A stretch of DNA of 64,000 nucleotides from the NCBI GenBank assembly GCA_018881555.1, contig JACAXG010000060.1:3720001-3784000 (forward strand), read 5' to 3'. The number at the start of each line of letters is the position of its first letter. Position 1 is the stretch's first letter. The notes beneath the pieces are model-generated. The model worked only from the letters and a program-made list of their open reading frames with translations, had not been told where the DNA came from and searched no databases. This stretch comes from Amblyornis subalaris (taxonomy: Eukaryota > Chordata > Aves > Passeriformes > Ptilonorhynchidae). Positions 1-14,500 of this stretch are shown piece after piece. The translations under genes and the position numbers were made by a program.

Positions 1-3000
1 AGCTGCAGGTGGTGTGAGCACACATTAGTCCTAAGACCACATTTGGGTCTGATGCCTCTTTAGGAGAAGAACTTACTGCTTTTGCACAGCACAGTGAAAG
101 CAACCAGACTTCTTACATTCACCGTTATTTTAGGATCCTCCCTTGAACAAGATTTTGATATCCTGCAATTCCTCCAAGATATTTTTCCCCTTAAAAAGCA
201 AGATTTTCAAAGGCTACTTCTTAAAAGCCCTCCCCTTGATTTCCTGTACCCTTTTTCTCATTGCTCTCTAGCTTTTTTCACTAGGTTGTCNACAACATTT
301 TATAGGGCTGCCAGTCCTCAGGCTGTCTTGCAGAACCCCTAAAGCTCACCTTTCTCACCTCCCTTCCCTCTGCCTCANTTCTGCCTGGAAATGATGGAGA
401 GAAGGATGCTCCGGCCCCTCTGTAATGAACCCTGTCAACTCCAGAGAAAGTGTGCATTACTTTATTGCTAGAAGACAACAGAAAAGTCCTTAAAAAAACA
501 GCCCCAAGCTGGGCTCAATTTTATCTGGTCTTAGCTGTTGTTAGAGCAATAGAACATGTCCCCAGTTAGCAAAGATGTGTGCAGGAGCATGTGCAAAGCC
601 TGCCAGGCTGCAAGCCACTGGGCAAAAGTCCATGCTCTGCATTGAGCCAAAGTAATGGAAAGTATCAGAAACAGCGTGGTTTCATGTGACTGTGACTGTG
701 GCATTTGGATTCAAATCAGTGCAAGGTTCAGAGGGTGCCAAGCAGTATGAAATGAGACTAATCTCAGAGACAGAACAAAGACATTTTATGTAACTTCATA
801 CAGATTCAGAGGAGGAAGGACAGAGAGCTGCTGAGCTTCACAGATCGTACCTTAGTCCACATAACATCTACCCTTAAATCTTTGCAAATTATACGAGTAA
901 AGACACCTAGACAAAACCAGTCACTTCTCTCAAACACCTGGAGAAAGAGCACAAAAGTGAAATATTCTAGCCTAAACCAGTCCCTTAGAGAAGGTCAGAT
1001 GTCACTGGAGNGGCTTACCCAGCAGGCAACAAGCACTGGAGAACATGGGGTCAGTCAGGCCAAAGGCTATGGATAAACCCTCCAATGTTAAACTGTTGAC
1101 CNGGCAGGAGGTTTAATGACAACAGGGTTATGAAAGACTTAGTCAAGTTGCTGTCATTTGAATAACCAACTTTAAATCCTGAATGACCAGAGTCTACTNG
1201 ATGTTAATGGGTAAGGAATTATGTAAGTGTGACTCAGAAAAAGAACATGCCAGATGCTGAACAGTGGGGGATGAAAGTCAGAGCTGTAGTATGATGCTAA
1301 GCAAGGAGGCCAAGGAGAAGTGGAAAACCATAGTTTCCTACAACAAGCTTTTATGTCACCTTCTAGTCCATGAATTATGCTGGAAAGTAAACCACAGAAA
1401 ACCAAATCAGACTTTCTGCTTTCATGAAGAAAATAAGAAGATCCAAGGAAGTCTGACCAAGTAGCAGACAGAAATTACTCTGTTCCTGTTCCTGTCACCA
1501 GTAAGTGTGCCTGAGGCTCTGCTCTTGGCAGAGGATGCCCACCCTCTGCCAGAGCCACTGCTTCTTCAGTACAGTGCCCATCTGGCCCCCTTTGTTGGTG
1601 TTGTGGGATGAGCAGCGTGGCTAGGCAGGGGGGTGATGCCTGTGGGCAGCTGCAATTGCACTGGTGTTCACACTCCCTGAGTGCTTTGTTCCCATGGCAG
1701 AAGGTAATGGATAAAACTCCTGATGCTTCAGGAACAGGCNTTTAATGATGGTACGTGGAAGAAAATGGTGTTCAGCTTTAACATATGTTGCCAGCCTGTG
1801 CATCACTCATGCTGTTATGCTGTCACCTTGAAATCTTGCCTGGTCACGTGGCTTGTAGAGAGGTCTCTGCAGTCCACAGGAGCCTAATGGTGTCCAGAGC
1901 TGTCCCGCTAGGAATTAATTGCATTCGATCTGACAGCTCTCTCTGGGCCAGCAGCGTGTTCACACGCTGGCAGGCNCTCCCTCACTGCCTTCACAGAACG
2001 AGGACAGCCCTGCACTGTCACCCCTGCTGGGAGAGGCCCGGTGGGCTGGAAACCTACACTTCCTGAGACAGTGTAATCGTGGAGGAAGGACTTTATTACT
2101 CAGTGTGACAAGACATTTGTATTAATACTGTCTTGTATTGCTTAAATGTCACAATATGTCTGCTGCAGCAGCATGCCAAATGAAAATGTACGCAGGCTGG
2201 TGTCGCAGCCTCGCCTCATCTCTGTTCACCTGCTGTTCCAGGGACTGTCAAAATGCACCTTGCTTTCACTCAGTGAGCCAGGACACCTAAGGAGCAAAGG
2301 TGTTCTAGGTCAGTGGTTCAAATCCTGCCTGCCACTCTCCTGAGGAAGAAGGAATGTGTTGCTGGTGTCTGTCCATAAGAGACTATCACAGGACACGTGC
2401 TGCACTTTCCTCCCGCCCTGAATATCTGCAGAGAGCACCAAGTGGCAGGAGTAACAAGAGTCCTCTCAGGGGAGAAATGCACTCTCACTGCTTTGGAAAG
2501 GGGATTTCATGGTAAAAGAGCAAAACTGCTTAGTCCTTGTAAAACTCTTGAGTGGGGTANGTATGTAAGTGCTACATAGGTTTGTTTGTTTCTGCTCTTC
2601 CAGAGATGAGCCCATGATTCTTAACATGTGATGGGCAAGGTATTATATTTTCATGAGAACTGAAACATTTTATAAGTGTTTTCTGCTCATTCCTCTTTTT
2701 TTCCATCTGCCCTCCACAGGCACCATCTCTCCCGTGCACTTTTAGTGCCTTGACACCAATGCTGAAATCTCAGAGACATGAAGTGTCCCTGCAGTGTCAT
2801 GACATGAAGCAGCAGGGTGAGGAAAGGCCATCCCTGCCCTCTGGGAGAAAGGCTACAGCATGAAAACATTTCTTATAGCACACCAGAGTGCTCACATAGA
2901 ACGGAATCTGCATGCATGCCCCTGCAGCAGGACAAGCACCCATAGAGCTCAGCCCACACGTTTTCATATGCAACTGAACTCTGAAAAGAAGAAATTTCCT

Positions 3001-3994
3001 GAAGTGATATGTGGTTACTTTCCTTGGGACATAGCCGGTGTGGAGGCTGCATGTCTAGGACACTGAAGGTCTCCTTCCCCAGTCAGCATGTTACTCTGGT
3101 ATATGAGAATGTGCCTTGGCTCACATAGAGGTATTGTGGATAAANTTTCTGGTTTCGTTGCTGGCTGAATGTGGGATGTTGGGTACTTCACATCCCTGGG
3201 CTTGTGTTGACACTTTTACCTGCCTTAACCCCTTGTCTGGGGCTCCTCTCACTTGACTATACGCATTTAATCTGGGATCTACCCTAAATTAGTCCATGAG
3301 GGTCTGTCCACAGGCAAATGAAAGATACAGTCATCTCCAGAGGGATTTTAAGGATGAGTACACAGTGAGTCACTTTCTGGAGGTTTCAATGATCTCACCG
3401 GCTGTAGAAAAAGATGAGGTGAGTAACTTGGATTCTATTCTGCAAAACTAAATTTCGGGCAAATGACAGCCACATTTGGAGCACCAGGCCTGCCTATTCT
3501 CACACATTTGGACAGTATCCATATATTTGGACAATGGGAACTTGGTCTCAGCAGGGAGCCTGCAGACATCAACAATGGATGAAATTATGGGGAATGAACA
3601 TGGGAATACATGCTCTGAAAAAGAAAGCTTTCCTCACAGCACTGCTGTGAAAAATCGTAGAACAGAAAGAAACTAATTCTGTTTCACCTAATTGGTCTCC
3701 ATAAATCATCTCTTGGCAGCAAGCTCGACTGGTCCACCAAAGGGCCAATTAAAGCAAAGGGAGGCTGAGCNCTGTTTGTACTCAGGGCTTGTTTTGTACT
3801 ACAGGAACTGTAATTTGTTCCAACAGGGTGGCATCTCTTCCCCTTCCAAGCAGAGAGGAATATCCACATCTGTTTGGCTCTGAGCGTTATTCCTTCAGAG
3901 CATCCATGGTGCAGTGTGTGGCACCTTCTCCAGCACAATGTTTTACTGTCCCATGTGAGACACGATACTGCAGGCCAACACTGGTTAGCACAAA
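1..3994. other. Upstream intergenic flank, no gene recognised
   Basis: No stretch here combines an open frame, plausible splice sites and recognisable protein similarity. The open frames are short, occur in all frames and look random. In human, AGT lies upstream of CAPN9 head-to-head, but I see no serpin-like exon here. Isolated n bases occur at several positions. Confidence 0.6.
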
Positions 3995-4404
3995 AATCAC
4001 AGAATCATTTAGGTTGGAAAGTCCAACCGCCAACCAAGCACTGCCAAGTCCACCACTAAAGCATGTCCCTGAGCGCCACATCTACACATCTTTTAAATAC
4101 CCCTGGGGATGGTGACACCACTACTTCAACAGGCAGCCTGTTCCAATGCTTGACAACACCTTCCATGAAGAAATTTGTCTCAGGATCTAATATAAGCTAC
4201 CCCTGGTACAACTTGAGGCCGTTTCCTCCTGCTCTACTGTTTGTTACTTGGGAGACAAGACTGACCCCTCACCTGCCTACACCCTCCTTTCACGTGTTTG
4301 TAGAGAGCAATAAGGTCCCCCGAGCCTCCTCTTCTCCAGGCTAAACACCCCCAGCTCCCTCAGCTGCTCCTCGTAAGACTTGTGCTCCAGACCCTTCACC
4401 AGCA
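3995..4404 (-). mobile_element. CR1 LINE 3' fragment, reverse orientation
   Basis: On the + strand the block opens with the familiar reverse complement of a CR1 3' end (AGAATCATTTAGGTTGGAAA) and continues through typical CR1 3'-region text, including the TTCCAATGCTTGACAACACC-like and CTCCAGGCTAAACACCCCCA-like segments. It ends near CCAGACCCTTCACCAGC. It is a 5'-truncated, diverged, non-autonomous copy about 0.9 kb upstream of the CAPN9 start codon. Boundaries are approximate to about 15 bases. Confidence 0.9.
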
Positions 4405-4859
4405 ATGGCAACAGAGGAACAATGGAACCTGGAATTCAGTGACAAGTATATATGTATTTGTTTTTAAAATCACATGTTACAGTGCACAGAGAACTCCTTC
4501 AGTACGAGGCCCGTTAGAATCGCTCCTCAGGGTAACATTTTCTGATGCTTTTCCTGTGTTTGCCCAGGACAGGTCCTGCTGAGTCCTCCCCACTAGCTTC
4601 CAACACTCCTCCTGCGCACACCCAGCCCTTGCCCTGGGCCCGGACCCCTGCCAGCACAGCAGCATTGGCCATGGCCATCTCTTGGCCCTGCTGTCCCTCT
4701 TGTATGACACCCAAGGGGACCAGTCCTGCCCGCCAAGGCAGCCCTGCCGCAGGTCAGGCCAGGTGCTCTCCCAGCTGTGAGAAACAGGCAAACTCGCCCT
4801 GCGGCTGCACCCGCCGTGGGCTCCGGTTTCTCTCCCTGGGCTGGGCTCAAGGGCCCTGG
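4405..4859. other. Intergenic segment between CR1 and CpG-rich block
   Basis: GC content rises gradually toward the CAPN9 start. Long open frames occur on both strands (for example minus 4477-5118), but they overlap each other in different frames and match nothing I recognise. I read them as effects of GC-rich, stop-poor DNA. Confidence 0.5.
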
Positions 4860-5320
4860 CTGGGTGCTGCATACCTCGAAGCCATCCCGGCCCCGTGACA
4901 ACCTGCGGCCCGGCCCGTGCCGGGTGGGAGCGGTGCCAGCCCCCGAGCACTCCCTTCCTCGCCCGGCAGGTACAGGGGAGGACCGGGCAGCTCCTGGCCG
5001 CTCCCGCTCCGCTGCCAGGCTGTTCGGGACCAGCCGCTTTCCCTCCCTGTTTGCTTTCAGGGTGTTTGTCTCTGGTGCTGTGCGGAGCAGCCGGGAGGTC
5101 AGTCTCGCACAGCAGCATTCAAGGAGGTGAAGCGGAGGAGGGCTGGAGGACATTGCCGGCTCCCTCACCGCACGGCCCTTTCCTCCCCGTTTTCCTTCAC
5201 GAGGCACGTGAGGTATTTTTGCTCCCCTCTCCTCTTCCTCCTGCGCCCCCCCCTCATTCTGTCCCCTCCACCAGCTAAGCCTTGGCTGCCCGGGCTCTCT
5301 CTGGCAGGTGGGAGGCAGAC
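4860..5320 (+). promoter_or_regulatory. CAPN9: CpG-rich promoter and 5' UTR region of CAPN9
   Basis: CpG dinucleotides are dense from about 4860 to 5030 and continue into the first coding exon, in sharp contrast with the CpG-poor surroundings. There is no convincing TATA box. The transcription start cannot be fixed by eye. A pyrimidine-rich tract followed by CTCTGGCAG ends at 5308, 12 bases before the ATG, and could be a splice acceptor for an upstream untranslated exon. Donor-like strings lie near 4970 (GTACAG) and 5097 (GTCAGT). Confidence 0.55.
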
Positions 5321-5533
5321 ATGCCCTACCTGTACCGGGACTCGAAGCCGCGGCCTCCTGCGCAGCCCGGCGGTGCCCGTGCCACCCACAGCTCCGGGAA
5401 GGGCTACGAGGAGCTGAAGCAGGAGTGCCTGCGCAGGGGGGTCCTCTTTGAGGACTCCGACTTCCCCGCCTGCAACTCCTCTCTGTTCTTCAGCGAGAAC
5501 CCACCCATTCCCTTCATCTGGAAGAGGCCTGGG
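5321..5533 (+). CDS. CAPN9: CAPN9 coding exon 1 (residues 1-71)
   Basis: It encodes the N-terminal anchor region and the start of the protease core, beginning MPYLYR and ending FIWKRPG, then donor GTGAGT in phase 0. The ATG has G at -3 and is the same start as in human CAPN9. It includes the conserved calpain segment LFEDSDFPA. Confidence 0.95.
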
Positions 5534-8500
5534 GTGAGTATGCTGTTGCGTTCCTTCCTCCCATCCTGCCAAAAGTCAGGCATCACTGTTCTTTGGGATT
5601 GCACGAAGTGTGGGNAGTGTTCAGGGAGATGTGGAGAAGAAGTGTGGGGCAAACCCTTTGCACCTCAGGGGCAGTGGCACAGGGTCAGGAGGCCATCCAC
5701 AAAGAGCTCAAGCTGCAGGATTAGAGGGCTGGACAGCTTCAGCCCATGTTTCAGATGTATCTCTGTTTATAGACATACTTTTGCCTGTGTGTTTATGTGC
5801 ATGCATCAAGAACTTGTAATCAGCCTTCTCTCTTACACTATTGCCAGACAAAAGATGAAAATAAGAGGACATGCAAGGAATTAAGGGTAAAATACATTAT
5901 GACAATGTTCTAACTGTAAAATTGAGTGTTGTTAATGTAGGAAATTCATAATTAAGATTAAACTTTAAAAATTCAAACCTTTTAACTTTTAGAGTATGAG
6001 TCTTATACTTACGTGCTCACTTCCATCAGGAAACACTGAGAGATTATGAATACATGCCATGGTTACTGAGCCATTCAGCAGTAGCCAAGTGAGTATCTCT
6101 TAATGCATCTTGCATAACAGTCATTAATAACACAGTGAGAGCCTGAAGCTGCACTAGTCACATGCTCTCAGATCACAAACTCAGCATCACTCCAGGTTCT
6201 TTCTTCCTACCTCACTGTGTGACTAATAGCCACAGAAAATTTGTGGCAACAATTAATTTCTTCAATGACTGATGTTTATTCTCCTTTTTTTCTCATAGTC
6301 GGAAGGCTTCTTCCTTAGTAGAACACTTTCCTTTAGTGACACTGATACCAAGGGAAAAAAAGAACAAAAATAGCTTAAAGAAGGGTTTAAATTTTGTCTT
6401 GTCTCAATCCACAGTGATAGGCATTCAATGCCTCAGCATCTGGTAGTTAACATAGTGCTGCTACAGAGCAGAATTAAAGCTGTTACTCCTGGACAAATTT
6501 CAGTTATGAAAAAATTGGAGATCCCTACAGATGGTAAGTGCAGCCCCCACAGGCACTGCTGCCTATCTGTGCTCCAAAAGCCAGGTGGGCTGTGGAGCTG
6601 CACCCCCGGCACAGGAGAGGGCTGTGAGGCTGAGATGCTATGGGTGTGGTGACTCTAGAGTGCTGTGGAGCATCAAAAATGCAAGTGCCTGTGACACTAA
6701 ATCATAAAGAATGGTTTTCCTTTGGCAAGCTGTTACGTGCCAATTTGTCTTTTTTGGGCTTCCGAATAGTTAAACTCTGGTGTAAAAGGTGACCAGGAGT
6801 GGTTGAGAGCTTGTGTGCCCTTGTGTATGGTACACAGGGGCAGTGGAGAATGGTCTGTCTTCTTCAGGATCTTTGTATGCTGAACTGAAAACATTTCCAG
6901 GATGAGTAAGTTACCTCAAATGGCATCTGCCTTTACACTCCAATTCCCACCACGCACTTTTGTGAGCTGCACGGCGAGAAATAAAACTCAGGAGAGGCTG
7001 AGAGGATGCGTAAGGACAGGGCATTAGTTATGCTCTTCTCTGGCTCCTCAGCAGTTCAGATAAATCAGATTCATCTCGATTATCCATCAGGAGCAGCAGC
7101 AAAATAGAGGCACTCTAACACAATTTCAATTGAACATGTTTTACTTTGCTAGTGGGACATAGGCCTGGAGAATGTGCCAGGTTGGTTGCCACAGCTCAGG
7201 TGGCAAAGCTGTGGTGCTGGAGAGGGTGAGCACGAAAAGATGGCCTCTGTGTAGGGTATCTGCATTCAGACTGCTTTTCACAGTGACTGGTTTTTACTGC
7301 CTCTCCTACCAGTGTTTTACAGTAGCTTGGATGAAGTGTAGCACAGTACACGAGGGTAATTGCAGGCACAAATAATCTAAATCTTCTGATTTACAATCTG
7401 TTAGCGTTTAATCTCTAGTAATGAGAGTAGAGAAGGCTTTCTCATTATTTTGATATGCATATATCTGCATATATGCATGTTTGTAGCAGCATGAGCAAGA
7501 CCTTCAGCTAGCACTGATTTGTAAATCTCCCACTGCAATCAGTGCACCACGTGGATCTGCACCAGATGAATACCTGACTTTCTACATAAGTTAAGTGCTC
7601 CAAGATTCAGAAAGACATTTAGTGATTTTGTTTAGCAATCCTTTTTAATTACAAATTAAACCTTTGAAACTGTCCTTTATCAAAATTTTAGAACAATTTG
7701 AAGAACAAAAGACTCTTTTCTCATTATATTTCCCCTTTTCCCTTCTCTTTCCCTTCCTTTTTTGTTTCTTACTTTCTATCTAAATTCAGCTTCTGGGATG
7801 AATTCAACAGCTCAGTGTCTGGGAAAGTTAGACATATAAATTGAAGAATGAAAAAAAACCAACTCAAAAAAGGAAAGACAAATGGGTTTTACCAATGTCA
7901 AATGAGTCTGTGGTCTACAGGAGGAAGTAAGAAAGAAATACTCCTAATATGGACAGCCACAGGCAACCAGTATGACAGGTTGGGGCCAGGCAGAGAAATG
8001 TAATCACAGAAACCACCTAAACAGCCTCACTCCTAGCCTGTTTTAGGTTTCTATGCACCTCCTCTACCAGTATGAGACAGGTGAGGGATGCAATTTTTTT
8101 TTCTTTTGAGTTTAAAGAAACACAGCTTTAATGCAGCATCAAGAGAATCACGGGTTGCTGTGTTTCATCTCTCTGAGGACTGCATGTCCCTACTTCTAGG
8201 CAATATCCTTGTACAGGTGAATGTGAGATCCACCTCTGGTTTTGTCCTTTAACATGCTGAAAGTCCTGATACATTATTATATCATCTGAAAATCCTTTTA
8301 AAATGAATATTATTTTTGCAACACCCACTCAAAAACTGTAGAGTGTTTTCTTCTGTGTAGCAGAGAATGTGGCACAAGTCCAGCCAAAATCCTTTCAATT
8401 TCTTTTTATTGATTTTTTAAAATTATTTTTGTTCGCTTTAGACATAGGAGGTTGAAAACATTTTTCCCTATGTCAGTTGCAGAGATGTGTAATAAACAAT

Positions 8501-11500
8501 GAGTCACGACTCTAATGTTCAGATCCATGTCAGTGGAAAGGTTTTTTATCTTGTTCCTTGCTAAAACACAGAGTTTCTTGGTAACAGCTAAATACATTAC
8601 TTGCAATGAGAATTATGTCTCCTGGGAGCAATGGTGCTAAAACAAAGTGTGTTGTTGAAGATCAGCTGCTCTATCAGCCATTGCTATATCAATGTCTAAA
8701 GGCAATGAGCTGTGGTTTTATTGTTCATGTCCAATCCCAACAGGACATGTATTTAACAAGCAAGTGTATTTAACAAGCAGGCGGGCCAGGTAAGGAGGAG
8801 CTGCTGTTTGATTTCCCTTTGCTCCACACACTGGGGACATGACTTCCTGTGGTACCTCCTCCTCGAGGCACCTGTGGCTGAGGTACAACCTGGCCACCAC
8901 CTCCTCCCCAGCAAAGGCAAACAAAAAGTAAGCAAACCAGCTTCCTCCTGAATGTTGCCTCTGCAGGGTGAGCTTCGCGGGAGCAGTGCTGGTTCACTGA
9001 GGAGAATGCCCTGGCTCCAGCAGTGGCCAGCAGCAGATGCTTCGGCAGTAAGTGCAGGAAGCTGAACAAAACTATCAATATTCTGCCCTACGGCCTGACA
9101 AAATGCAGTGATATGAATTAAAAGCAACTCAGTTTCATTTAGGCAAATACAGAGATTAAATGACTGAATGTGTTCTTCTGTTTTTCTCCATTAATTTGTT
9201 TCATTTGCCACTTAGGCAGAAGGGTCTGCTTCATGCCATAGGGTCTACAATAATCTATCAGGGCAGACTGATTAACTACAGGCATATTCCTCTGGTAATA
9301 TATTAGATACTCTCCTCTTCCCTTTCCTATTCAGTTCAATCAATTACAGTCAATATGCAGTTCATGGGAAAATGAAGAAGAGAAGAATTCCTGCCATATT
9401 TATTGGTTTATCACTGTAATTTTTCTATCGAGCCATGGTGCTAATAATTGAACTAAAAGAGTCAAGTGAATGCTTGAGAATTGCTTTAATGCCACCGTGA
9501 GCACCAGTCCCTCTGACCTCTGAGCACACAGGGGTGGATGGTGTTAGCTCCTCCTAAAAATTAACTGGGCTGAAGTCTGTCTTTGTTGTTTGCTTATTTG
9601 AGGAGGAAATTGTCTCATGGTTGTCAGACACTGTATGTTCCAGGTATTACATGCAAGTAAATAAAAGGCTTAATAATAGTTCACTTAAAAGTAAATTGCC
9701 AATTTTATTTTTTCCAGCCATTGGAGGAAAGCAAGCAAACAAAAAGCCCTGTTAACTGNGGCTGTAGCTTAACATCAATCTTCTGGATGAGTTTGTGCTA
9801 TGATATTTTAACAATCGCCTACAGATGAATAAAGAATGCCAGCCTTTCATTAGCAGCCAACTAATTATGAAAAAATGAGGATAGTTGATTCTTTAATTGC
9901 TCTACACTGCAATTAATTAGCAAGGATTCCCCATCTAGTTCTTCGTGGTGCCTACACTGCTGCAGGATAATATAGCTCATGTGGCACACAGGGTTTGCCA
10001 GCACTGGTGTAAGTCTGGGCTCAGAGTGATGGTGATATTTTTCTGGCACATTCTAAGTAATTTCTGTGTCTCTCTCACTGTTGCAGGACATTGTTGAAGA
10101 CCCCAAATTTATCCTTGGAGGAGCCACCAGAACTGACATTTGCCAAGGGGATCTTGGTGAGTGATTCCCCCTGGGTGGATGCGTTCATGTCTACACACCG
10201 TGAGGAGCAGCAGGAATATCCTCACACATGAGGGGAGGTTGTTCCTCCTGAACTGGTGGGAGCAGTGGAGCTGGAGGTACTGCTCAGGCTCACCTGGCCC
10301 ATGCTACTCTTTGATAGCTCACTCTCATCCATGCCAGGGATCATCTTGGGGCAGTGGGATTCAAGATCAGGGAAGGATTTCCACTCGAGGGTACTGTGAG
10401 CCCAAGGGAGTCTTTTGTCTACCAGCACCTCCACACTGAAGCATGGTCTGCCCTGGCTGGGCAGGGACACCCTTTCTGGGAACATGTGGGCTGGCTTTTG
10501 GGTTTCAAGGGAGGTGACAGCTAACTGTCATAACATCACCTCTGGGCCCTTCTTCTCCTCTTGAAGGGAAGAAAATGAGGGGTTTTTTTCCCCTTCTCAA
10601 TCTACAGGTGACTGCTGGCTATTAGCAGCCATAGCTTCTCTCACACTGAATGAAAAAACACTAGCAAGAGTGGTGCCACTGGATCAAAATTTTGGGCCAG
10701 ATTATGCTGGAATATTTCACTTCCAGGTAAGGTGAACATGTGACACAGCATGAACACATTACATGTCATGGTCTATTTTGCAGTGGGGTTGGGTTGCCAG
10801 ACACTGCAGAGGAGACACTGAAAAAATACGAATTGCTGTGCTTACACTGTTGTTCGTGATTTGAGATACAACCTAGAGGGCTATGTCAGCCTCATACAGG
10901 CATATACACAGCCACTCCTGTTCTGTGAACAGATACAAATCACATTTTCCTGGGCACACAAACCTCACTTAGGATTTAAGTCCTTAAAGGAGTTGAATTG
11001 GGATCTGTAACGTCTGTGTGTCCTAAAGGTGTCTTGAATCATGTGGTGAACGCTTGCGTAGCTACATGAGTGACACTGTCCAGACAAGGAGCTACAGTAC
11101 AGGTCTGCACATTTAGTCTCGGTATTTTCTTAAGGTAGATTACCCTTCCTGGAGAGCAGCTTATAATGGTAGGGTGGGAGCAGGTGATTTACATACGTCT
11201 TCTAATCAAGCCTATGGTTTTCACTAAGTTACAATGAGAAACACTGGGACACCAGAATCCTACGCTCAGGAAATGCCACGCTGTCAGCAAACTCATGCCC
11301 CATCCTTTCTAAACAGTTTTGGCAGCACAACGAGTGGCTGGATGTCGTGATTGATGACCGATTACCTACCTTCAAGGGCCGGTTGGTTTTCCTGCACTCA
11401 GCTGAACTCAATGAATTTTGGAGTGCCTTACTAGAGAAAGCCTATGCCAAGTAAGTCACTCTGCACATATATAATTTGCTACTTGTACATACATTATTCA

Positions 11501-14500
11501 CAATTTGTTCATATGTTATTCACAATTCTAGTGAGCAGCTTCTAGCATTTGATGCTGCACTTACCAACCTGACAACTGGCACTGAAGAAAGAAAAAGCCT
11601 CAGGCTTTAAGGATATGGAGAAATGGATTAATGAAAAATGCAACTAAAAAGGAGAGCAGAATGACCTCAATACTCCTCCTGTATATCCTGGGTACATTCT
11701 GGGGTACTTATTTTGACTTCAGTGCCATTGCTGCAATTCTACACACGTGCGAGAAAGCTCTCAAACATGGATATCTTCAAGGCTTTGAAAGCAGTTCTCA
11801 CAGTCAGCATGTGTTTTCCAGGTTGAATGGCAGCTACGAGTCCCTGAAAGGAGGCAGTACAATAGAAGCCATGGAGGATTTCACTGGGGGTATAGGAGAA
11901 ATGTATGATGTTAAGGCGGCTCCTGACAATTTCTATGAAATCCTAGAAAAAGCCCTGAAAAGATGCTCAATGGTGGGCTGCTCTATTGATGTAAGTAAGA
12001 AATGGGATCTCAGTTTCTCAGTGCCCTCAACTTTGGGGTTCAGTGTTTTCTGAGTTGAGTTTCACTTCTTCTCCTGATGAAGCTTTGCTGCTTGTAAAGG
12101 CTATTTAAATATTTATTGAACTAAACAGTGTGATACTCCACTGGCTGATGGGACCCTTCACCACCATCACTGTCCATCAATGTCTTTTTACAAGAAATGA
12201 GACCATGTCAACACCTGATCTTAGTCTGAGAGTTAGGATTGAGATCTCGGAAATGTAGATGGTGCTGAAACAAAATCACCGGGGCAGAGGAGGAATTCCA
12301 CCCTGGAACCACCTCATTTTTGCTCTGAGTGAACAATGCTTAAAAACCCCCTCATTGTTTCCTGAAAGGGCACCATTGCACCATCACCACCTGCATTAAG
12401 CAGAACGACAAGTTCCCTGTTTGTAGTACTGGTGACCACAGACCTCCCACCCGGTGCTTGGAAGGGACCAGGTGGCACCACTTACGATCTCACTCTGAAG
12501 AGAGAGATTCACGTTTTTTTCCCCCTCTTCCAGACCAGCAGTGCTGCCGAGTCAGAAGCCCGAACCCCCTTTGGCCTTGTAAAGGGCCATGCTTACTCCG
12601 TGACCGGCATTGAGGAGGTACGCTCAGCGGCGCGGGGCAAGGAGGGACCTGGTGAAAACATAAGGGACTGTCCCCCCAGTCTCAGGTGACAGGGGAAGTT
12701 ATCCTGGGGAAGTTTTCCAAATTCCCATCCACCTTTCCCTCCCACATCTCCTGTGGCAGTCTGCACCTTTTGCCCAACTGTTAACACCAGCTTGCCCAAC
12801 CTCCACACACTGGAGAGGTCTTGCTCCCTAGATACTGACGCTTGATATTTTCTCTATTTCCTTCTTCCCCAGGTGACCTATCGGGGCCAGCAAGTGCAGC
12901 TTATAAGGATAAGGAACCCCTGGGGACAGGTCGAATGGAATGGCCCTTGGAGTGACAAGTGGGTGCACTGTTCCATACACACTGGCCTCACAAAGGCCAA
13001 AATCCAGCTTCTGCTCCATAGCTAGCTTCCTGCAGCCCCAGCTACTCCACAGAAAATGAAATCAAGAGTTTGCACATGCCTAACAGTATTATTGCCGTAC
13101 TAACATCTCTCCCTCAGCATATTCAAAGCAGCGCAGTGCAGGGGTACTGTCAAGGTTGTTCAGCCCCCAAAACCTGGCATTAGCAAAAATTGTGCGTTAA
13201 TTTTAATACACTCCCAGTAGTAAAAATTACATATTTGGAGTGATTTTTTTGTTGTTAAATTTTTGCAAGCCTATTTCTGTAGTACTTGTAACACAACATC
13301 CATACTTTGTCCTACTACAGATAAGCTGAAACTGATCCTGTATTACTTCTTCTAAATAGCTTGTGACTCTCTATGTTTACTGTTCAGGGTTTCTAAACAT
13401 GTCAGGAATAATATATTAATATATTAATAGTAATGTATGACCATTAAATGAGACCCTCTCCATGTGGTACCAACCAAAGTTATGGAAGGGCCCAAAAACA
13501 TAACAGGATTGGTCAGAAAACCAGGCTGGGTTTACTACTAAAGGTAAAGTAAGTGCAAACAATACAAAATAAATTAAAAAAAACACCAAACCATAGTAAA
13601 CCCCCAACACTACATTCCTCTCCAGCATACACTTTGACTCAATTTTGAAGAAACATCTGGCCCTAAATTAGCAACAAACATAGAAGATGGTGCTACAGAT
13701 CAAAAACAGATTTAAGGAGAGGGTTGACCTACCAACATCTTGAGGTTTACCAATAACCCTGTTATATCCAACCCAGACAGCTGAGAGCAGTCCCAACTTC
13801 CATAAGTCAGGTTAAGACCATTCTGGAGCAGCTTTGAGATCTTTGGTCTGGTGCTGCTTTCAGCTACATTAGTTGGGTCTCTGCGGCCATGAGTGCCAGC
13901 AGGATTGGGAAACCTCTTAAATGCATCTGTGTTTGTGTAAACTGCACAAATAAAGCACATCTGGAAGAAGAACAGCCTGCTGTTATGCCCAGCCAGTCAT
14001 TCTGGGCCAGGAAAAATTAACTGCCACATACTTGTAGTAAAGCTTGGTTTTGTTTTCCTGTAGCTCTCCAGAGTGGCGTTCAGTCAGCCCATCAGAGCAG
14101 AGACGCCTTTCTCAGGCAGCACGGGATGATGGAGAGTTCTGGTAAGCCACAGGTTTTTAAAGTGTGTGACTCTAATCAGAAATCAAGGTGAAAGTTGCTG
14201 AAACAAGCAAGAAGGAAGAAGCCTCTGTGTGAGGAAATTCTCAGTTTCTGCCTAAGAGAGAGCAGATAGAATGCTCACTTGGTTTTCTGTGTTTCATGTG
14301 TGCCCATATCTATTTTAATTACAAAAGCCTTCTAAAATCAGTTTAGTTAATGTCATTGGTATATTTCAAATACTGTGTGTCTCCCATGAATATAACACCC
14401 TTTAAATCCTTCTAGTGAACAAAGGCAGGGTATACAGAAGGGAGCATTGTATGGCACTGTATCAACTATGAAATGCCTTCAGGGTTGAGGCTAGGTATGC

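Noticed and set aside
4477..5207. Two long minus-strand open frames (213 and 204 codons) antisense to the CAPN9 promoter
   Set aside because: They overlap in different frames in CpG-rich, stop-poor DNA, have Pro/Gly/Arg-rich low-quality composition and no family similarity.
7715..7780. Pyrimidine tract considered as a triplex-forming or splice-regulatory element
   Set aside because: Interrupted and without mirror symmetry; no nearby exon.
11631..12053. A 140-codon frame with its own ATG that could be read as a single gene
   Set aside because: It is CAPN9 exon 5 (11822-11990) plus open intron sequence on both sides; splice sites and human alignment explain it.
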